Assembly (NCBI GenBank): GCA_015075175.1
Contig: JABTUV010000024.1
Span: forward strand, 1-31,246
DNA from: a bacterium
GTDB lineage: Bacteria; Hinthialibacterota; Hinthialibacteria; H5-UNCL2
Length of the DNA: 31,246 bases
Reading direction: 5' to 3'
Position 1 is the stretch's first letter. Each line of letters begins with the position of its first letter. The notes beneath the pieces were generated by a model. The model saw only the letters and a program-made list of their open reading frames with translations, was not told where the DNA came from and did no database searches. This document shows positions 1 to 7,093 of the stretch, piece after piece. A program made the translations under genes and the position numbers.

Positions 1-328
1 CCTCGATGGTGGGGATGTCCAGCCGCACCTGACGGATGACCAGGCTGACGACGCCGCGCTGCATGAAGATGTTGGTGCGAAAGCGTCCGAGGCCGGCCAG
101 GCCGAAGGCCAGGTTCATCTCGCGGGTGAGCAGAAACTCGCCCAGCTGGCGGTCGTCCAGGATTTCCTTGCAATAGGCTTCCGTGTCGGCGGGGGTGAGG
201 ACGGTCTCACCCAGCTCGGAAATGCCCGCGCCGGTACGCAGGGTGGGACGCGCCCCCACCGACAGGTAGAGGTCGGCCCCGTCCTCTTCGACCATGGTCG
301 TCAGCATTTCCCGCAACGGCAGCGCCAT
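1..328 (-). CDS. PilT/PilU-family type IV pilus retraction ATPase, N-terminal part (cut by window edge)
   Basis: The 109 visible residues form the N-terminal PAS-like domain of the PilT/PilU family of hexameric ATPases, which depolymerise type IV pili at the inner membrane. Family signs are the opening MALPLREMLTTMVEEDGADL, the segment LYLSVGARPTLR, and GLGRFRTNIFMQRG followed by VSLVIRQV, where this domain leads into the ATPase core. The wording around EMNLAFGLAGLGRFR is closer to PilU than to PilT, but the Walker motifs lie outside the window, so the two cannot be separated. ATG at 328 is the start: an in-frame TAG lies at 341-343 and a GGGGG stretch sits just upstream. The gene reads off the left edge, so its C-terminal two-thirds are missing here. 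Confidence 0.85.
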   Translation of the reverse strand, partial: MALPLREMLTTMVEEDGADLYLSVGARPTLRTGAGISELGETVLTPADTEAYCKEILDDRQLGEFLLTREMNLAFGLAGLGRFRTNIFMQRGVVSLVIRQVRLDIPTIE

Positions 329-388
329 GCCATGCCCCCACTACGCCCGGAGAATGGGTAGAGAATCGCTCATCGCGTTTCACGCTTA

Positions 389-394
389 ATTATA
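389..394 (-). promoter_or_regulatory. Candidate -10 box for the pilus ATPase gene
   Basis: A perfect TATAAT reads on the minus strand inside the AT-rich 329-560 gap, giving a leader of about 55 bases before the ATG at 328. I do not see a convincing -35 box at 17 bases, so it may be an extended or activator-dependent promoter. No gene is supported in the rest of this gap. Confidence 0.4.
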
Positions 395-560
395 GCAAAG
401 AAATCGCGCAAATCGAGTCACACGGGGTGCATAACCGGCCGCGAGGGGCGGAAATCATTAAACTTGAGGCGCCTGCTGGGGCGTGCGCGACGTAATCACA
501 ATAACAAACGAGTCGCTATAACTAGCATCATCATCATAAATGTCAGGAATTGGTCATTCC

Positions 561-587
561 GAGTCCTATTGCTCCCCTAGGTCCCAT
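561..587. repeat. Three degenerate copies of a 9-bp tandem repeat
   Basis: Three consecutive 9-base units, gagtcctat, tgctcccct and aggtcccat, match the unit family of the array at 2510-2554. On the minus strand they encode the last residues and the TAG stop (577-579) of the membrane glycosyltransferase. Confidence 0.5.
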
Positions 588-2454
588 TCCCCCGCACCCC
601 CACTCGCACCAGTACCGCCCCCGGCCAGCGCGCCAGTTCGCGGGCTTCGACCAGGAGCAGAATCCGGGCGTCGGGCGCGGCCAGGAGCAGCGTGTAGCCC
701 TGCCGGCGCAGCTCGGCGGTGATCGCCGGCACGCTGCGCTCTCGCTCCATGACGAGCTCCTCCAATGGCCGTCCATAGTACGGCGGAGGATTGTAGGGAA
801 TGTCCAAGTACTGGTAGCGCAGGGTCGTACCGGCGACCAGCAGGCGGTCGCCGGGGCGCGCCAGCCGGTTGATGGTGGACCAGTAGGGGTAGCTGCGGTC
901 GTGTTGACTCTGGAATTGCAGGCGGCCGGAGGGCGTCAGGGGCGGGAAGCGCGTCAGGTGTCCGCGGTAGTCGCGCACACCCAGGTAGAGTCCCGCGACC
1001 AGGACCGCCAGTCCTGCCAGCGCGGCCTGCTCCATGCGCGGGCGGTTGCGTGGTATGTCCGCCAGCATCCGGGCGCAGAAGACGCCCAGCGCGACGGCAT
1101 GCAGCCCGGTGGTGGGCAGGAAGTAGCGCATGCGCCCGATGCCTAGAAACCCGGCGGCGGCAATGCTCACAAGGCACAAAAGGAAGAGTCCCAGCGCCTC
1201 CCAGCGGCGGCGCTTCCAGCCGTAATAGAGAAACAGCGGCGAAAAGACCAGCAGCACGAAGAGCGGCGCGTGCCCATCCAAGGCGGCGCCGCGAACGACC
1301 AGCCCGCAACCCGCCCACCACACCACCGGCGACGGCAGGGTCCAGCCGAACTCGTTCGCGTAGCCCACAAGCGCCTGCCGCAGCTCCGGCGGGGTGGAAA
1401 AAAAAGGCGCTTCCAGCGGCAGGAGCGGGCTGCCCGCGCCCACCAGGTTGCGGATCATCCACGGCAGCGTCCCCAGCGCGAAGCACCCGAGCCAAACCGA
1501 CGCGTGGCGCCCCCACCCTGGTTGCCTGCGGGTTGCAGACGCCAGGCCCCAGACCGCCAGTCCCAGCACCAGCACGTAGAAACCCGCATTGAGCCGGCTC
1601 TGAGCGCACCATCCCGCCAGAAGGCCCGAGGCCAGGCACATGCGTCGGGCCGCCTCGGGCGACGATTCCGTCAGCGACAAGTAAAGCGCGTACAGCGCAA
1701 CGGTCAGGTAAAAGGCGGACCCGAGGTCGTTGTAGCCGAAGGGGGCGAACTGGTGGATTTGCACCGTCGTCGCCAGCAGTCCGGCGGACAAGAATCCGGC
1801 CAGCCGGCCCGCCAGGCGTCGGCCCGCGGCGAAGACGGCGACTCCCAAGAGTACCGCGAACGCATTGTGGACCAGGCTGCCCGCGTCCTCGCGGGTGAAG
1901 AGAAACATGGGGACGAAGAGATGATCGATGAACTGGGGATAATAGACGGTGAGGACGTTGGGGGGATCGGCGAAGCCGCGCCAGAGGTAGGCGTTGCGCA
2001 TGTGGATGACGTGATAGCGGTCGGGGCAGTCGTCCCAGGTCATGGCCTCCAGCGTGTTGCAGACGACGGTGAAGGCGAGCGCGGCGAGCAGCGCCCACTC
2101 TCCCGCCCGTAGTTGCGCAGCGCCTTGTCCCCAGTAGCCCGCAGGGCGCAGCGAGGGATGCTGCGCCGGATCGCCTAATTGCGCAGCGCGCTGCGCCTGT
2201 GCACGTCGTTGCGCCGCCTGCTGCGCGCGCAGAAACAACCTCCCCCACGGCGCCAATAGCCCCACGACCAACGCCCACGGGTACAGCGCATGGACCATGC
2301 CGAGCAACCAGACGAAATGCGATAGGACTCCAAGCCCCAACGCCAGGCGCAGAAGGAAGCCATCCCATCCCGCGGGCTGTCCGCGCGGCCACACCCGCGC
2401 GCCCCACGCCCAACCCGACGCCAGTAAGAGCACAAGACCGAGGAGTCCCAACAT
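577..2454 (-). CDS. GT-C fold integral membrane glycosyltransferase (ArnT/PMT-like)
   Basis: About 625 residues with many hydrophobic helices, starting with MLGLLGLVLLLASGWAWG. The sequence then reaches a first large loop containing TWDDCPDRYHVIHMRNAY near residues 139-155, where GT-C enzymes place an acidic pair. This pattern fits polyprenyl-phosphate-sugar transferases that glycosylate lipids, glycans or proteins on the outer face of the membrane. The donor and acceptor are unknown. I chose ATG 2454 because it opens directly with a membrane helix; an in-frame ATG at 2505 would add 17 polar residues. Residues about 78-116 are a Gln/Ala/Arg-rich insertion encoded by a dispersed repeat (see 2108-2168). 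The gene lies just downstream of the secreted 955-residue protein on the same strand, about 100 bases apart. The last codons and stop fall in a 9-bp repeat. Confidence 0.7.
   Translation of the reverse strand: MLGLLGLVLLLASGWAWGARVWPRGQPAGWDGFLLRLALGLGVLSHFVWLLGMVHALYPWALVVGLLAPWGRLFLRAQQAAQRRAQAQRAAQLGDPAQHPSLRPAGYWGQGAAQLRAGEWALLAALAFTVVCNTLEAMTWDDCPDRYHVIHMRNAYLWRGFADPPNVLTVYYPQFIDHLFVPMFLFTREDAGSLVHNAFAVLLGVAVFAAGRRLAGRLAGFLSAGLLATTVQIHQFAPFGYNDLGSAFYLTVALYALYLSLTESSPEAARRMCLASGLLAGWCAQSRLNAGFYVLVLGLAVWGLASATRRQPGWGRHASVWLGCFALGTLPWMIRNLVGAGSPLLPLEAPFFSTPPELRQALVGYANEFGWTLPSPVVWWAGCGLVVRGAALDGHAPLFVLLVFSPLFLYYGWKRRRWEALGLFLLCLVSIAAAGFLGIGRMRYFLPTTGLHAVALGVFCARMLADIPRNRPRMEQAALAGLAVLVAGLYLGVRDYRGHLTRFPPLTPSGRLQFQSQHDRSYPYWSTINRLARPGDRLLVAGTTLRYQYLDIPYNPPPYYGRPLEELVMERERSVPAITAELRRQGYTLLLAAPDARILLLVEARELARWPGAVLVRVGVRGNGT
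2108..2168. repeat. Dispersed repeat (GTAGTTGCGCAGCG family) inside the glycosyltransferase gene
   Basis: This stretch shares its order of short motifs (GTAGTTGCGCAGCG, then GTCCC.AGTAGCCCG, then GAGGGATGC.GCGC) with the element at 14708-14766 and, inverted, with 6991-7050. A partial copy is at 26341-26366. The other copies are intergenic. This one is read in frame on the minus strand as part of a loop rich in Gln, Ala and Arg. A second GCGCAGCG-type segment follows at about 2176-2225. Confidence 0.7.
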
Positions 2455-2509
2455 GCCGGCCACGATACTACAGCGATGGCCTCCAGCGCAGCACGAAAGG
2501 ACCATCCCC

Positions 2510-2554
2510 GCGTCGCATAGGTCCCATGGGTCCCATAGGTCTTATGCGTCCTAT
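2510..2554. repeat. Five-copy 9-bp tandem repeat
   Basis: Five contiguous 9-base units: gcgtcgcat, aggtcccat, gggtcccat, aggtcttat, gcgtcctat. On the minus strand the unit reads roughly ATGGGACCT. The TAG stop of the 955-residue protein (2551-2553) is part of the last unit. Related degenerate units occur at 561-587, again at a stop codon. Confidence 0.8.
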
Positions 2555-5418
2555 CCTCCCACGACCACCTCTCGGTAGAACGGCATTCGCCAGAGCGGCG
2601 GGGCGAGCGGCAGCCGCCCGTCCAAGAGCGCGGCGACGATCTCGGGCAGGGCGGCCATGGCGGCGGGCGTGGGCACGCCCCCCACGCGCACCAGCGCCCC
2701 GTGGCCCGTGCGGTGCACGACAAGATAGGCGCCCGCGCTGGACTCGCACAGCACGAGCGCCCGCGCCGTCGAAGCCGGCGGACGCAGCACGCGCGCGCTG
2801 GTACCGTCCAGCGCGTCCAGCGTCGCCTTGCTGAATATCGTCCCGCCCAGGGACGTGACCGAGAGCGTGGTGGGGACGTCGGGCGCGAAGCTGCACGCCT
2901 CATCGCAGAGGCCGCGCAGTCCGACCGCGCCCACGCTCTTGTACCGCCAGGCGGCGCCGTCCCACGCGGCGGCGGTGTAAGCGGGATAGCCGCCGATTTC
3001 GACCAGAATCCCTCCCGCTTCGCACCAGGTACGCAGCCGGTCCACGCCCGCCGGCCAGGCGGAGAGCGAAGCGGCGGGAAAGTACTCGCTGTAGGGATTG
3101 ACGAGCACGCGCGACCGGGCCAGCGCCTCGTCCAGCGTGAGCGGGGACGTTACCGACTGCGGCGCCAGCGCGCTAAACGCCGCCAGTACCGACTCGGGGG
3201 TCTGTCCGCCCGCGAAAACCGCTCCCGGCGAAACCGGAAACGCGAGGACCGACGCGCGCGTACTCGTGGCGGGCAGGACGGGATGGGTCGCAGCGAGTAC
3301 TTGACCGCCCCACGGGAGCGTGAAGTCGCCGCGCGCCAGCGTCCCCGCAGTCGCGCTCCCAGGCAGGCGACACAGCGCGACGGCCACGCCCTCGCGCGAC
3401 AGATACTCGCCGGCAAGAAAGCCGTCGTGGGCGCGCAGGTCGAAACCGCTGGCGGCCACGATCAGTTCGTCCGGCAGCGTGTAGGGCCGCCGCAAGTTGG
3501 CAGTACCCGATTTCTCATAGGTCGCGGCCAGGATGCGATCGGCGAGATAGTCGAAGGCCAGGAGTCGGTCCGACAGAGCGCGCGCGGGCAGGACCTTCTG
3601 CAACTCCTGGGCGAAGCGCAGCCGCTCGCGCGCCGCGCCCACGAAGTGGTTGCGATTCACGCCCAGAATCGAGAGCCGCGCGTTCAAGAGGAGCGCCCAG
3701 GCCAGCCGATCCGACGTGTCGGCGCTATGCAGGTCCAGAATGGCGTCGCCGCCGGAGAGATGGAGCGCGTAGGGATAGACGCGCGCCTCGTGCGGCTTCC
3801 AGTAGCCGGGGAGGCTGGTGTTGGGCCAGAAGAGCAGGGGCGCCAGCGGCGGATAGGTCCAATAGTTGAGGAGGGACGCCCACTCCAGCGCGCGGTCGTG
3901 GCCCGTCTCGGTTCCCACCGGCCGGCCCCGCGCCGCCTCCTGTCGGCCGATCTGCATCAGGCCGTCGCCGTAGTCGGAGGGATTGGCGTGCGCCGGATTG
4001 GCGTCGTAGTCCCAGCTGCGCGCGCCCAACTGGTCGTGATACAAGAGGTCGATGCCGTAGTCCGACAGGAGCGCATTCCGCACCTCCGCGCGCTTGGCGT
4101 TGGCTACGGGATGCAGCGGCGTGTTGCGATAGCCGTAGTTTCCCTCGTAATTTTCATAATAGAGCTGTCCCGAAAGGCTGCGCGAGAGCGCCACGTCGCC
4201 GTATTGCAGGTAGGACGGCGCCGGCTCGCTGCCCTCGCCCTCCCAGCCCGTGCACCACCAGGTGAAATTGGTGTAGAGCTGCACGAGATGATCTCCATTG
4301 TGTGCGGCGCTGACAAAGGTGCGGAACTCGGTTTCGCCGCCGTAGACGGGATTGGGCGGCAGAAAGTCGGGATACTTGCGGTCGAAGCCGCCCAGCATCC
4401 AGGCCCAGGGTTCGACCACGGCGGGATGGGTGAAGGCGGAGAGGCTCTCCGCAGCCAGGGCGAAGGGGGGATCGAGAACACTGCGGATTCTGGGCGCCCA
4501 GTCTTCCCAGACTGCGGGGGAGAGCTTGTCCGCCAGCGTTCTCCCCAGGCCGCATTGGCGCTTGTAGCGGAGCAGCGTGTTGCGCAGTGGACCGCCGATC
4601 TGGCAGGCGACGGGCGGCACGGCGTAACTCTGTCCCTGGCCGACGTAGGCGCGATAGAAGCGGCGGAACTGGGGGACGGGGCCGCAGTGCAGGAGAAAGG
4701 TCACCGGCCGCGCCCTTTCCTCGCGCCCGCAGCGGTAGAAGTAAACCGGAGCATCGGAGAGATCGGCGGCGACGAAATCGCAGAAGCCGTCGGCGCCGGG
4801 ATAGTCGGCGCTTTCGGTGCGCGAAGAGGAGAGGAGCGGCGGCAGGAGTTCGACCCCGAGCGCGCGCGGCCAGAGCATCCGCGAGACCGGCCCGCCCTCC
4901 AGGTGGAACGTGTAGGGCAGGGCGATGTGCATGATCGCGCCTGTTTTGCACTCGACCGTACCCGACAGGACGATGCGGTCGAGTTCCTCGCGTACCTGGA
5001 CCCAGGCGCTGACGCGGGCATGGGAGAAGGCGAGCACGAGCGGGCTTTGGGACGCGACCGAGCGCGCCATGGCGCCTGAAGAGACGCGCGCGCCGTCGGT
5101 GAACGCCAGATCGAGCATGGGATTGATGCGCACAAGAAGGCGCCCGTCGGGATGCCTGACGCGCAGCGTGTCGCCGGCGTGGTCGTATTCGAGCGTGTAG
5201 GAGGGCGCAGGCGGCGTGTACCAGGCGGCGGCGAAGGCGAAGAGGTCGCGATGGTCGGCGTACCCGTCGCCGTCGATATCGGCGGCGGCTGCAGATTCGA
5301 TCAGCAGCAGGAGGTCACCGCCGTCGACCCTCCCGCTTCCATCCAGGTCCGCTCCGCCCCAGGAGGGGAGGGCGGCCAGGAAGGCAAGGGCGAGACAGGG
5401 ACAGACACCCATTTTCAC
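2551..5418 (-). CDS. Secreted TIM-barrel glycosidase-like protein (DUF6259-like) with N-terminal dockerin-like module
   Basis: 955 residues. Residues 1-23 form a signal peptide ending ...PSWGGA. Residues 24-66 carry two EF-hand-like repeats, DLDGSGRVDGGDLLLL and DIDGDGYADHRDLF, typical of type I dockerins. The large central part has the look of DUF6259-type TIM-barrel glycosidases: LYTNFTWWCTGW near 381, YHDQLGARSWDYD near 460 and GTETGHDRALEW near 502. Asp462 and Glu504 are candidate catalytic acids by analogy only. Residues 740-830 (LDEALARSRVLVNPYSEY, then WCEAGGILVEIGG) resemble the amidotransferase-like domain of beta-galactosidases. The start is GTG 5418, preceded by AAAGGAAA about nine bases upstream; an in-frame ATG at 5412 is too far from it. 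The substrate is unknown. The gene is intact, and its start lies in an inverted repeat (5406-5461). Confidence 0.7.
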   Translation of the reverse strand: MKMGVCPCLALAFLAALPSWGGADLDGSGRVDGGDLLLLIESAAAADIDGDGYADHRDLFAFAAAWYTPPAPSYTLEYDHAGDTLRVRHPDGRLLVRINPMLDLAFTDGARVSSGAMARSVASQSPLVLAFSHARVSAWVQVREELDRIVLSGTVECKTGAIMHIALPYTFHLEGGPVSRMLWPRALGVELLPPLLSSSRTESADYPGADGFCDFVAADLSDAPVYFYRCGREERARPVTFLLHCGPVPQFRRFYRAYVGQGQSYAVPPVACQIGGPLRNTLLRYKRQCGLGRTLADKLSPAVWEDWAPRIRSVLDPPFALAAESLSAFTHPAVVEPWAWMLGGFDRKYPDFLPPNPVYGGETEFRTFVSAAHNGDHLVQLYTNFTWWCTGWEGEGSEPAPSYLQYGDVALSRSLSGQLYYENYEGNYGYRNTPLHPVANAKRAEVRNALLSDYGIDLLYHDQLGARSWDYDANPAHANPSDYGDGLMQIGRQEAARGRPVGTETGHDRALEWASLLNYWTYPPLAPLLFWPNTSLPGYWKPHEARVYPYALHLSGGDAILDLHSADTSDRLAWALLLNARLSILGVNRNHFVGAARERLRFAQELQKVLPARALSDRLLAFDYLADRILAATYEKSGTANLRRPYTLPDELIVAASGFDLRAHDGFLAGEYLSREGVAVALCRLPGSATAGTLARGDFTLPWGGQVLAATHPVLPATSTRASVLAFPVSPGAVFAGGQTPESVLAAFSALAPQSVTSPLTLDEALARSRVLVNPYSEYFPAASLSAWPAGVDRLRTWCEAGGILVEIGGYPAYTAAAWDGAAWRYKSVGAVGLRGLCDEACSFAPDVPTTLSVTSLGGTIFSKATLDALDGTSARVLRPPASTARALVLCESSAGAYLVVHRTGHGALVRVGGVPTPAAMAALPEIVAALLDGRLPLAPPLWRMPFYREVVVGG

Positions 5419-5461
5419 GGGGGTTTCCTTTCTTTTCGAGACAGCTCAATGAAAATGGGTG
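5406..5461. other. 11-bp perfect inverted repeat spanning the start codon of the 955-residue protein gene
   Basis: CACCCATTTTC at 5406-5416 and GAAAATGGGTG at 5451-5461 are exact inverted copies 34 bases apart. In the minus-strand mRNA the right-hand copy comes first and pairs with codons 1-5, so the start region would be in a stem while the AAAGGAAA ribosome site is in the loop. It may be a translational control hairpin or a terminator-like end of the upstream gene. Confidence 0.5.
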
Positions 5462-5480
5462 CCTATCCCGGTCTCGCCTC

Positions 5481-6707
5481 TCAAGCAAACCACATGGCCG
5501 CACAGGTGACGGCACATTGGTTTTCTTCATCCAGAGCCTGGTGGTAGTGGAGCAATTGGCCGGGGCGGCCGAGCGCGGAGAGGAGCGTGTAAAGATTGGC
5601 GGCGCTGCAGATGCGGCTCCTGTTGCCGTCGGCGTAGAGGCGGTCGAAGAAGTCGGCGGGCCGGCCCGCCTCCGCTTCGGCCAGGATGGCGCGGTCGTTT
5701 TGCTCCACCTGCCTTGTCCAGTCGGGTGAGAGCGGCGCCTCGTCGCCGAAATGCCGTCCGAAGTGCGAGAGGTCCGCAGCTGCCACCAGGCACACCCGCC
5801 CCGGCGCTTCCTCCACCAACTCGCGCAACACGCCGACCATGGTTTGCACCGAGTCCACCTGTTCCGGCGACAGATCGCGATGGCCCAGCATCTCGAAGCC
5901 GCCGCAGAGGATGGGAACGATGCGGAACTTCTCCGATCCGAAGAGATGCAGGAGAAAAACGACGGCCAGTTCCACGCTGTGCTCGCGGGCGTGATCGAAC
6001 TCGTCGTTGAAGAGATCGTCGCCGTAGGCGGCGGCGATGCGCGCCAAACGCCGCGAGTCGATTTCGGCCCGCCCCAGCGGGGTGTCGAAGGGCAGGCGCG
6101 TGGCGGTGTAATAGCGGTCGCCGCCGAAGTGGTTGGTTCCCAGGATGACGTAGGTGTCGGCCGGACCGGCGGCGGACAACGCTCCGTAACCCGCCGCGTA
6201 GCAGGGCGCGCCCCGGCGGTAGTCGATATGGGGAACGATCAGCCCGCGCGGCCGGCGCCGCTTCAACGAAGTCGCTCCGTCGCTGGACAGAATCCGCGCC
6301 AGACTCTCCGTCAGCTTCTCCCGCTCCGCCGGATAGCCCGACCCCGCGCAGACCGCCGGACGCGCCGGCAGCGCCGAAAACTTCCGCTTCTCCTCCGCCA
6401 GCCACTGCGCAAAATGCCGGCTGTCCAGAAACAGGTAGGCGTCCAGCGAGTCCAGGATGTCGCGCAGGTCCTCTTCGGAGAGGAGTACCCCGTACTTCTC
6501 GGCGAAGCGATGCGCGACCGTCCCCAGAGGCGTTTCGCCGTCCAGCTGCGAGATGACAAAAAGCACGGGCGGGGTAGTCAGCAGGATTTCCGACACGAGG
6601 CCCGAGCGGTCGCGCAGGCCGATGTGTGTTTCCCCCCCCTGGCGGACGGCGAACGCCTCCACCGGCCTCATGCGCGGACGTTGCTGCAGAAAGGGCGTCT
6701 CCATCAT
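5481..6707 (-). CDS. amrB: AmmeMemoRadiSam system protein B (MEMO family) with N-terminal PqqD-like extension
   Basis: 408 residues. The C-terminal 260 or so residues are a MEMO domain, the dioxygenase-like fold paired in many prokaryotes with an AMMECR1 protein and a radical SAM enzyme of unsettled function. The metal-site residues known from human MEMO1 can be seen: His160 in VPHIDYRRGA, His193 in LGTNHFGG, His315 in AADLSHFG and Cys367 in RICSAANLY. The family motif EHSVELAVVFLLHLF is also present. Residues about 12-100 (RPVEAFAVRQG to DSLDAYLFL) look like a PqqD-type winged-helix domain and are additional to the minimal family length of about 270. The start is ATG 6707, with a second ATG directly after it. 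No AMMECR1 or radical SAM partner lies in the window. tRNA-Trp is 60 bases upstream on the same strand and may share its promoter. Confidence 0.85.
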   Translation of the reverse strand: MMETPFLQQRPRMRPVEAFAVRQGGETHIGLRDRSGLVSEILLTTPPVLFVISQLDGETPLGTVAHRFAEKYGVLLSEEDLRDILDSLDAYLFLDSRHFAQWLAEEKRKFSALPARPAVCAGSGYPAEREKLTESLARILSSDGATSLKRRRPRGLIVPHIDYRRGAPCYAAGYGALSAAGPADTYVILGTNHFGGDRYYTATRLPFDTPLGRAEIDSRRLARIAAAYGDDLFNDEFDHAREHSVELAVVFLLHLFGSEKFRIVPILCGGFEMLGHRDLSPEQVDSVQTMVGVLRELVEEAPGRVCLVAAADLSHFGRHFGDEAPLSPDWTRQVEQNDRAILAEAEAGRPADFFDRLYADGNRSRICSAANLYTLLSALGRPGQLLHYHQALDEENQCAVTCAAMWFA

Positions 6708-6767
6708 GCCCTAGCATAACCGACAGGGCCGGGCGCGGCCAACCTTTTGTGAGGGGGATGGGAAGAA

Positions 6768-6844
6768 TGGCGGGACAGCGAGGAATCGAACCCCGAGCCT
6801 TCGGTTTTGGAGACCGACGCTCTAACCAGTTGAGCTACTGTCCC
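6768..6844 (-). tRNA. tRNA-Trp (anticodon CCA)
   Basis: On the minus strand the acceptor arm GGGACAG pairs with CTGTCCC. It is followed by a normal D arm, an anticodon stem TCGGT/ACCGA with loop CTCCAAA (anticodon CCA), a T arm with TTCGATT, discriminator G and an encoded CCA tail (6768-6770). Confidence 0.95.
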
Positions 6845-6858
6845 GCTCACTGGAGGCA

Positions 6859-6887
6859 ATATTAGCATGGGCGCGGGATGGCTGCAA
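6859..6887 (-). promoter_or_regulatory. Candidate sigma-70 promoter of tRNA-Trp
   Basis: On the minus strand, TTGCAG (6882-6887) and TAATAT (6859-6864) are separated by exactly 17 bases. Transcription would begin near 6852, eight bases before the mature tRNA. Confidence 0.5.
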
Positions 6888-6905
6888 GTCTTCGCCAACC
6901 GTTTT

Positions 6906-7084
6906 GGAGTGCGGCGGCTTGCTGCCGCGCAGAATCCCCCCAAACCCCCTTTTTAAGGGGGGCCATGTGGACTGCGGCAGCTTGCTGCCGCGCGCAGCAC
7001 CCCTCGCTACGGCCTCTGGCCTACTCGGGGCCAGGCGCTGCGCAACTACGCCCGCGCGCCGTATCCCCCCTCGTTAAGGGGGGG
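6906..7084. repeat. Composite intergenic repeat cluster between tRNA-Trp and pit
   Basis: The cluster contains, in order: a GCGGCGGCTTGCTGCCGC palindrome (6906-6929); a C-run/G-run hairpin CCCCCTT-TTT-AAGGGGG (6945-6961); a second palindrome GCGGCAGCTTGCTGCCGC (6966-6992); an inverted copy of the GTAGTTGCGCAGCG element (6991-7050); and a further C/G hairpin (7065-7083). The same three modules recur at 14708-14873. Confidence 0.75.
7065..7083 (-). terminator. C-run/G-run hairpin downstream of pit
   Basis: CCCCCC and GGGGGG flank a TCGTTAA loop ten bases past the pit stop codon. It has no T-tract, so its terminator role is a guess; it belongs to the repeat cluster. Confidence 0.3.
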
Positions 7085-7093
7085 AGTTACGGT

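Noticed and set aside
2701-5079. 792-residue plus-strand open frame
   Set aside because: It is the antisense of the 955-residue secreted protein, has an Arg/Gly/Ala composition typical of shadow frames and no recognisable domain.
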